Assembly: GCA_030601545.1 (NCBI GenBank)
Contig: JAUVTM010000015.1
Location: 1 to 15,190, forward strand
Length of the DNA stretch: 15,190 nt
Source of the DNA: Syntrophobacterales bacterium
Lineage (GTDB): Bacteria; Desulfobacterota; Syntrophobacteria; BM002
Reading direction: 5' to 3'
Both the position numbers and the translations under genes were made by a program. This document shows, in pieces, positions 14,201-15,190 of the stretch. Under the pieces are notes generated by a model. It saw only the letters and a program-made list of their open reading frames with translations. It ran no database searches and was not told where the DNA came from. Position 1 is the first letter of the stretch. Each line of letters starts with the position of its first letter.

Positions 14201-14845
14201 CCGGAACGCAACCTGGGGGTCAAGCTCATAGGGCTCCTCAAACATGAAGAGAAACTCTCTGCACTGCTTCATCTTTTGGCGGATCGGACTCCCGCAAGCC
14301 GATTGCAGAAGTTTTTTGGAGGTGATTATCGGCAGGTCGGCTTCATCCGGCGCAACGCTCTAATCTCTTTGCAGATATTGAACAAATGGGGGCCAGAGGT
14401 GGAGGCCCGGGTTTTCGAGGCCCTGGACGATGGTTACTATGAAGTGCGGGCCCAAGCTGCCCGTACCATGGGCCATTGTGCTGAGGAGCTTCTTCAGAAG
14501 CAGGCTGTGACCGAAAAACTCCTGTCGCTTACCAAAGATAGATCGTTTGAGGTGGTGCAGGAGGTTGTTTTGGCACTGGGCGTAGTGGGAGGGAATCGAG
14601 AGGTGGCCAAGGGTTTACTGGGATTGAAGGAACACCACTATTGGCAGGTTCGCGAGGCTGCCCTCAGGGCTGTCACCATGCTGGTAGAACGGGAAATCGT
14701 TACTGACCGCGATTGGCTACTCAGTGAGACTTCACGCTTTATTCTTACAGCCACGGATTTTCGGTCCTATTTTGACATTAAGGAGACATATCGCAAGCTT
14801 CACGCACTTTGCAAAGGAGATGAAGAGGATAAAGGTCAGGAGTAG
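11237..14845 (+). CDS. MurJ-MurG-HEAT fusion: lipid II flippase joined to the lipid II-forming GlcNAc transferase
   Basis: This is a single open frame of 1202 codons. Residues 1-517 are a MurJ/MVF-type flippase with multiple membrane segments. The key charged positions of E. coli MurJ have likely counterparts (R20, R26, D41, R54/R55 near the N-terminus; R274 in AQRLVQLP). Residues 528-918 are a GT28 MurG-type transferase with ILTGGGTGGHVNPALAIAEA, HEQNSVPGKLN (655-665), GGSQGS (728-733), CRGGAGSLNEISAMGKSALI (E824) and NHQVMNA (843-849). Residues about 930-1195 look like five HEAT repeats. MurG adds GlcNAc to lipid I on the inner membrane face, MurJ flips the lipid II made. MurJ ends in the cytoplasm, so the fused MurG would lie on the correct side. 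The linker (about 518-527, G-rich) has no internal start codon. GGGAG precedes the ATG. The HEAT part may dock partner proteins. MurG has an insertion around 762-795. Confidence 0.93.
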   Translation: MRKSFSRKFLDMVQGNLISRMFGFIREMVIAGYFGTTRATDLFAIAFTIPTLFRRILGEDMVEKAFLPSFRQLIAAGEYRRAWMLASRIFNLMMLLLLLIMGVFYLLTPKLVRVIGAGLALSEFHQAEIMTYLILPFMVAIGLASFVGGLLLFLDATATYALAPIMFSVGVIIGIIALKPYLGMYSLAVGFVLGGVLQFIIQIPMLIRASRRSNLGMRYMAARGEPVPELKEVGRQSGWIFGQSVASKTVEVVDRVLASFLVPGSIAALYFAQRLVQLPNSIVGLAVGRAGVTELNDQVQQEDWQGFRNTVITGVRYNIVCMVPLTVLVVVLVGPITSVAFQRGAFDSSSVHLTALAFAFYGLGLLGMGLWNLYSRVYPALAKNQIPLYSSLLCAFVNVGLSLLLVRTPMKHGGLALASSIAFTLNGVLLFGAFNFELRRLGQKGIGWQDLGDTLLSTTVASGVGGLAAWLLFPRFSEIHFLARLPHLIFHWGEVVALGLAAAAGMLLFLLTLGYWGRFRGGGTAGTERVILTGGGTGGHVNPALAIAEAIKQKEPHSQFLYVGLRGKAESVIVTRAGYPIRYVLASGYPGSRPSLALVRFVCALLVGIVQSFYHIATFRPSTIVGTGGYVSAPVIFANTLMRGLGMSRARVFIHEQNSVPGKLNQLIGRRADKVLLTFPETKGFFPENGVVVGYPVRHSVTSMLSSDRGKAVPLPIPEGRQVVFAFGGSQGSRTINRALVDALAYLLARRNDIFVIHGVGLMKTPEYHAWDDTSERLQREYNEQEREQIDSFYYAQDYFHNIGDIYAVSDLIVCRGGAGSLNEISAMGKSALIIPKANLPGNHQVMNARAMKRAGGAEVIFEDTVKDGGTLLEEVEGQKLAMKILSLLDAKQRLEEMGKCSRAFMNHYAAQRIAAEIHGSPLPNSSLHDISAKDLDPLLSDNELLVQLRSAWQKDQKQYEPRKVIADADDLDYYRHRAASLLTSPSWPERNLGVKLIGLLKHEEKLSALLHLLADRTPASRLQKFFGGDYRQVGFIRRNALISLQILNKWGPEVEARVFEALDDGYYEVRAQAARTMGHCAEELLQKQAVTEKLLSLTKDRSFEVVQEVVLALGVVGGNREVAKGLLGLKEHHYWQVREAALRAVTMLVEREIVTDRDWLLSETSRFILTATDFRSYFDIKETYRKLHALCKGDEEDKGQE

Positions 14846-14911
14846 GGTTCTTGAGCTGCATTTCAGAAACATTCCGTCCGTCGTCAGTTGTCCGTGGTCC
14901 GTTGCATTGAA

Positions 14912-14960
14912 GGCATGGGGCATGGTGCCAGGGGCATAGAGCGTAGAGCATAGGGCATAG
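14912..14960. repeat. period-7 degenerate tandem array (GGCATRG)
   Basis: Seven contiguous 7-base units cover 14912-14960: GGCATGG, GGCATGG, TGCCAGG, GGCATAG, AGCGTAG, AGCATAG, GGCATAG. The units are degenerate but stay in register. Confidence 0.75.
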
Positions 14961-14970
14961 CGTATCCGGC

Positions 14971-15078
14971 GAGACGAGCGGAAAAGGCGGGAAAAGCGAG
15001 AAAGGCGAGAAAAGCAAGAAAGGGAATCAAAAGCTTTGAACGACTTGAACAGTTTGAACGGTTTCAACGATTTGAGCA
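14971..15078. repeat. period-9 degenerate tandem array, 12 units, purine-rich then TTTGAACG-type
   Basis: Twelve 9-base units run from 14971 to 15078 in one register. The first six are A/G-rich (for example GGGAAAAGC, GAGAAAGGC, GAGAAAAGC) and the last five are of the type GTTTGAACG. One unit (AATCAAAAG) links the two kinds. A 9-base period is three codons, so the minus-strand frame gives an F-x-[RK]-like triplet peptide, but no start signal or family supports a gene. Confidence 0.7.
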
Positions 15079-15178
15079 ACGGACTACTGACAACGGACCA
15101 CTGACGTATGGTTTTACCTCTTGAGGGATTGCCAGACGTGAGGTCTTTGCCTGTCCTCCTTCATACTGAGGAAGAACA

Positions 15179-15190
15179 ATGATTTATCAC
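15179..15190 (+). CDS. possible start of the next gene (truncated by window end)
   Basis: ATG at 15179 is preceded by GAGGAA five bases upstream, a good ribosome binding site. Only four codons (M-I-Y-H) are in the window, so neither the coding status nor the product can be judged. Confidence 0.3.

Larger units (their letters stand above)
14879..15106. repeat. composite repeat block bounded by GTCAGTNGTCCGT-type inverted repeats
   Basis: The block begins at 14879-14904 with GTCAGTTGTCCGTGGTCCGTTG-like sequence and ends at 15077-15106 with its inverted relative (CAACGGACTACTGAC, then CAACGGACCACTGAC). The two ends agree only partly. Between them lie two tandem arrays, one of period 7 and one of period 9. 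The whole block appears to be noncoding repeat DNA of a type that is dispersed in some Desulfobacterota genomes. Confidence 0.6.
14846..15190. other. 345-bp repeat-rich region after the fusion gene
   Basis: No complete gene is visible. The bulk is a composite repeat block (14879-15106). The rest (15107-15178) is ordinary sequence with no recognisable motif, and a possible next start codon lies at 15179. No convincing rho-independent terminator follows the fusion gene. Confidence 0.6.

Noticed and set aside
14912..15078. CRISPR array
   Set aside because: Units are 7 and 9 bases, contiguous and degenerate, with no spacers and no cas genes.
14732..15079. 115-residue minus-strand frame with repeated F-x-R and F-K triplets
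   Set aside because: The peptide pattern is only the translation of the period-9 and period-7 tandem arrays, and it overlaps the end of the fusion gene.

Overview
The window looks like a chromosomal segment of an anaerobic, probably sulfate-reducing or syntrophic member of the Desulfobacterota (former Deltaproteobacteria). The grounds are a DsrK/HdrD-type iron-sulfur protein with a probable selenocysteine, a GcvH-like protein with twin cysteine clusters, a stand-alone IMP cyclohydrolase, a PAS kinase with a sigma-54 response regulator, and many short intergenic palindromes. This is inference from gene content; there is no rRNA or tRNA here to place it. No phage, plasmid, transposase or CRISPR signal was seen.

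Layout. 1-141: the 3' end of a gene, probably a CooC/MinD-type ATPase. 142-357: a REP-like inverted pair. 358-966: the IMP cyclohydrolase domain of PurH as its own gene. 1034-2251: a 405-residue Fe-S/CCG-domain protein interrupted by one in-frame TGA at 1721. The TGA sits where the family normally has cysteine (E-C-G-H-A) and is followed at the right distance by a SECIS-like hairpin, so it is annotated as a selenoprotein. 2262-2516: a small unknown gene. 2527-2635: a palindromic repeat and a terminator shared with the convergent gene.

The minus strand from 8005 to 2648 forms a regulatory block. It holds a soluble three-PAS histidine kinase, an NtrC-type sigma-54 activator, an archaemetzincin-type metalloprotease six bases after it, then a 472-bp gene-free regulatory region and the GcvH-like gene. 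That region carries an exact match to the -24/-12 sigma-54 consensus pointing at the GcvH-like gene, with an inverted repeat about 165-190 bp further upstream that could be the enhancer. The inferred circuit is kinase to activator to the GcvH-like gene.

8006-8572 holds a roughly 280-bp element with two nested pairs of inverted repeats that share one centre, ending 16 bp before purD. Then come purD, purE and a TsaC/Sua5-type tRNA threonylcarbamoyl-AMP synthase.

11237-14845 is one uninterrupted 1202-codon gene in which a MurJ-type lipid II flippase is fused to a MurG-type glycosyltransferase and a C-terminal HEAT-repeat domain. It puts the last cytoplasmic step of peptidoglycan precursor synthesis and the membrane flipping step on one chain. 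14846-15190 is gene-poor and holds a composite repeat block with period-7 and period-9 arrays inside an inverted repeat; a possible next gene starts at 15179.

The strongest points are the MurJ-MurG-HEAT fusion, the selenocysteine reading of the TGA at 1721, and the sigma-54 circuit around the GcvH-like gene.
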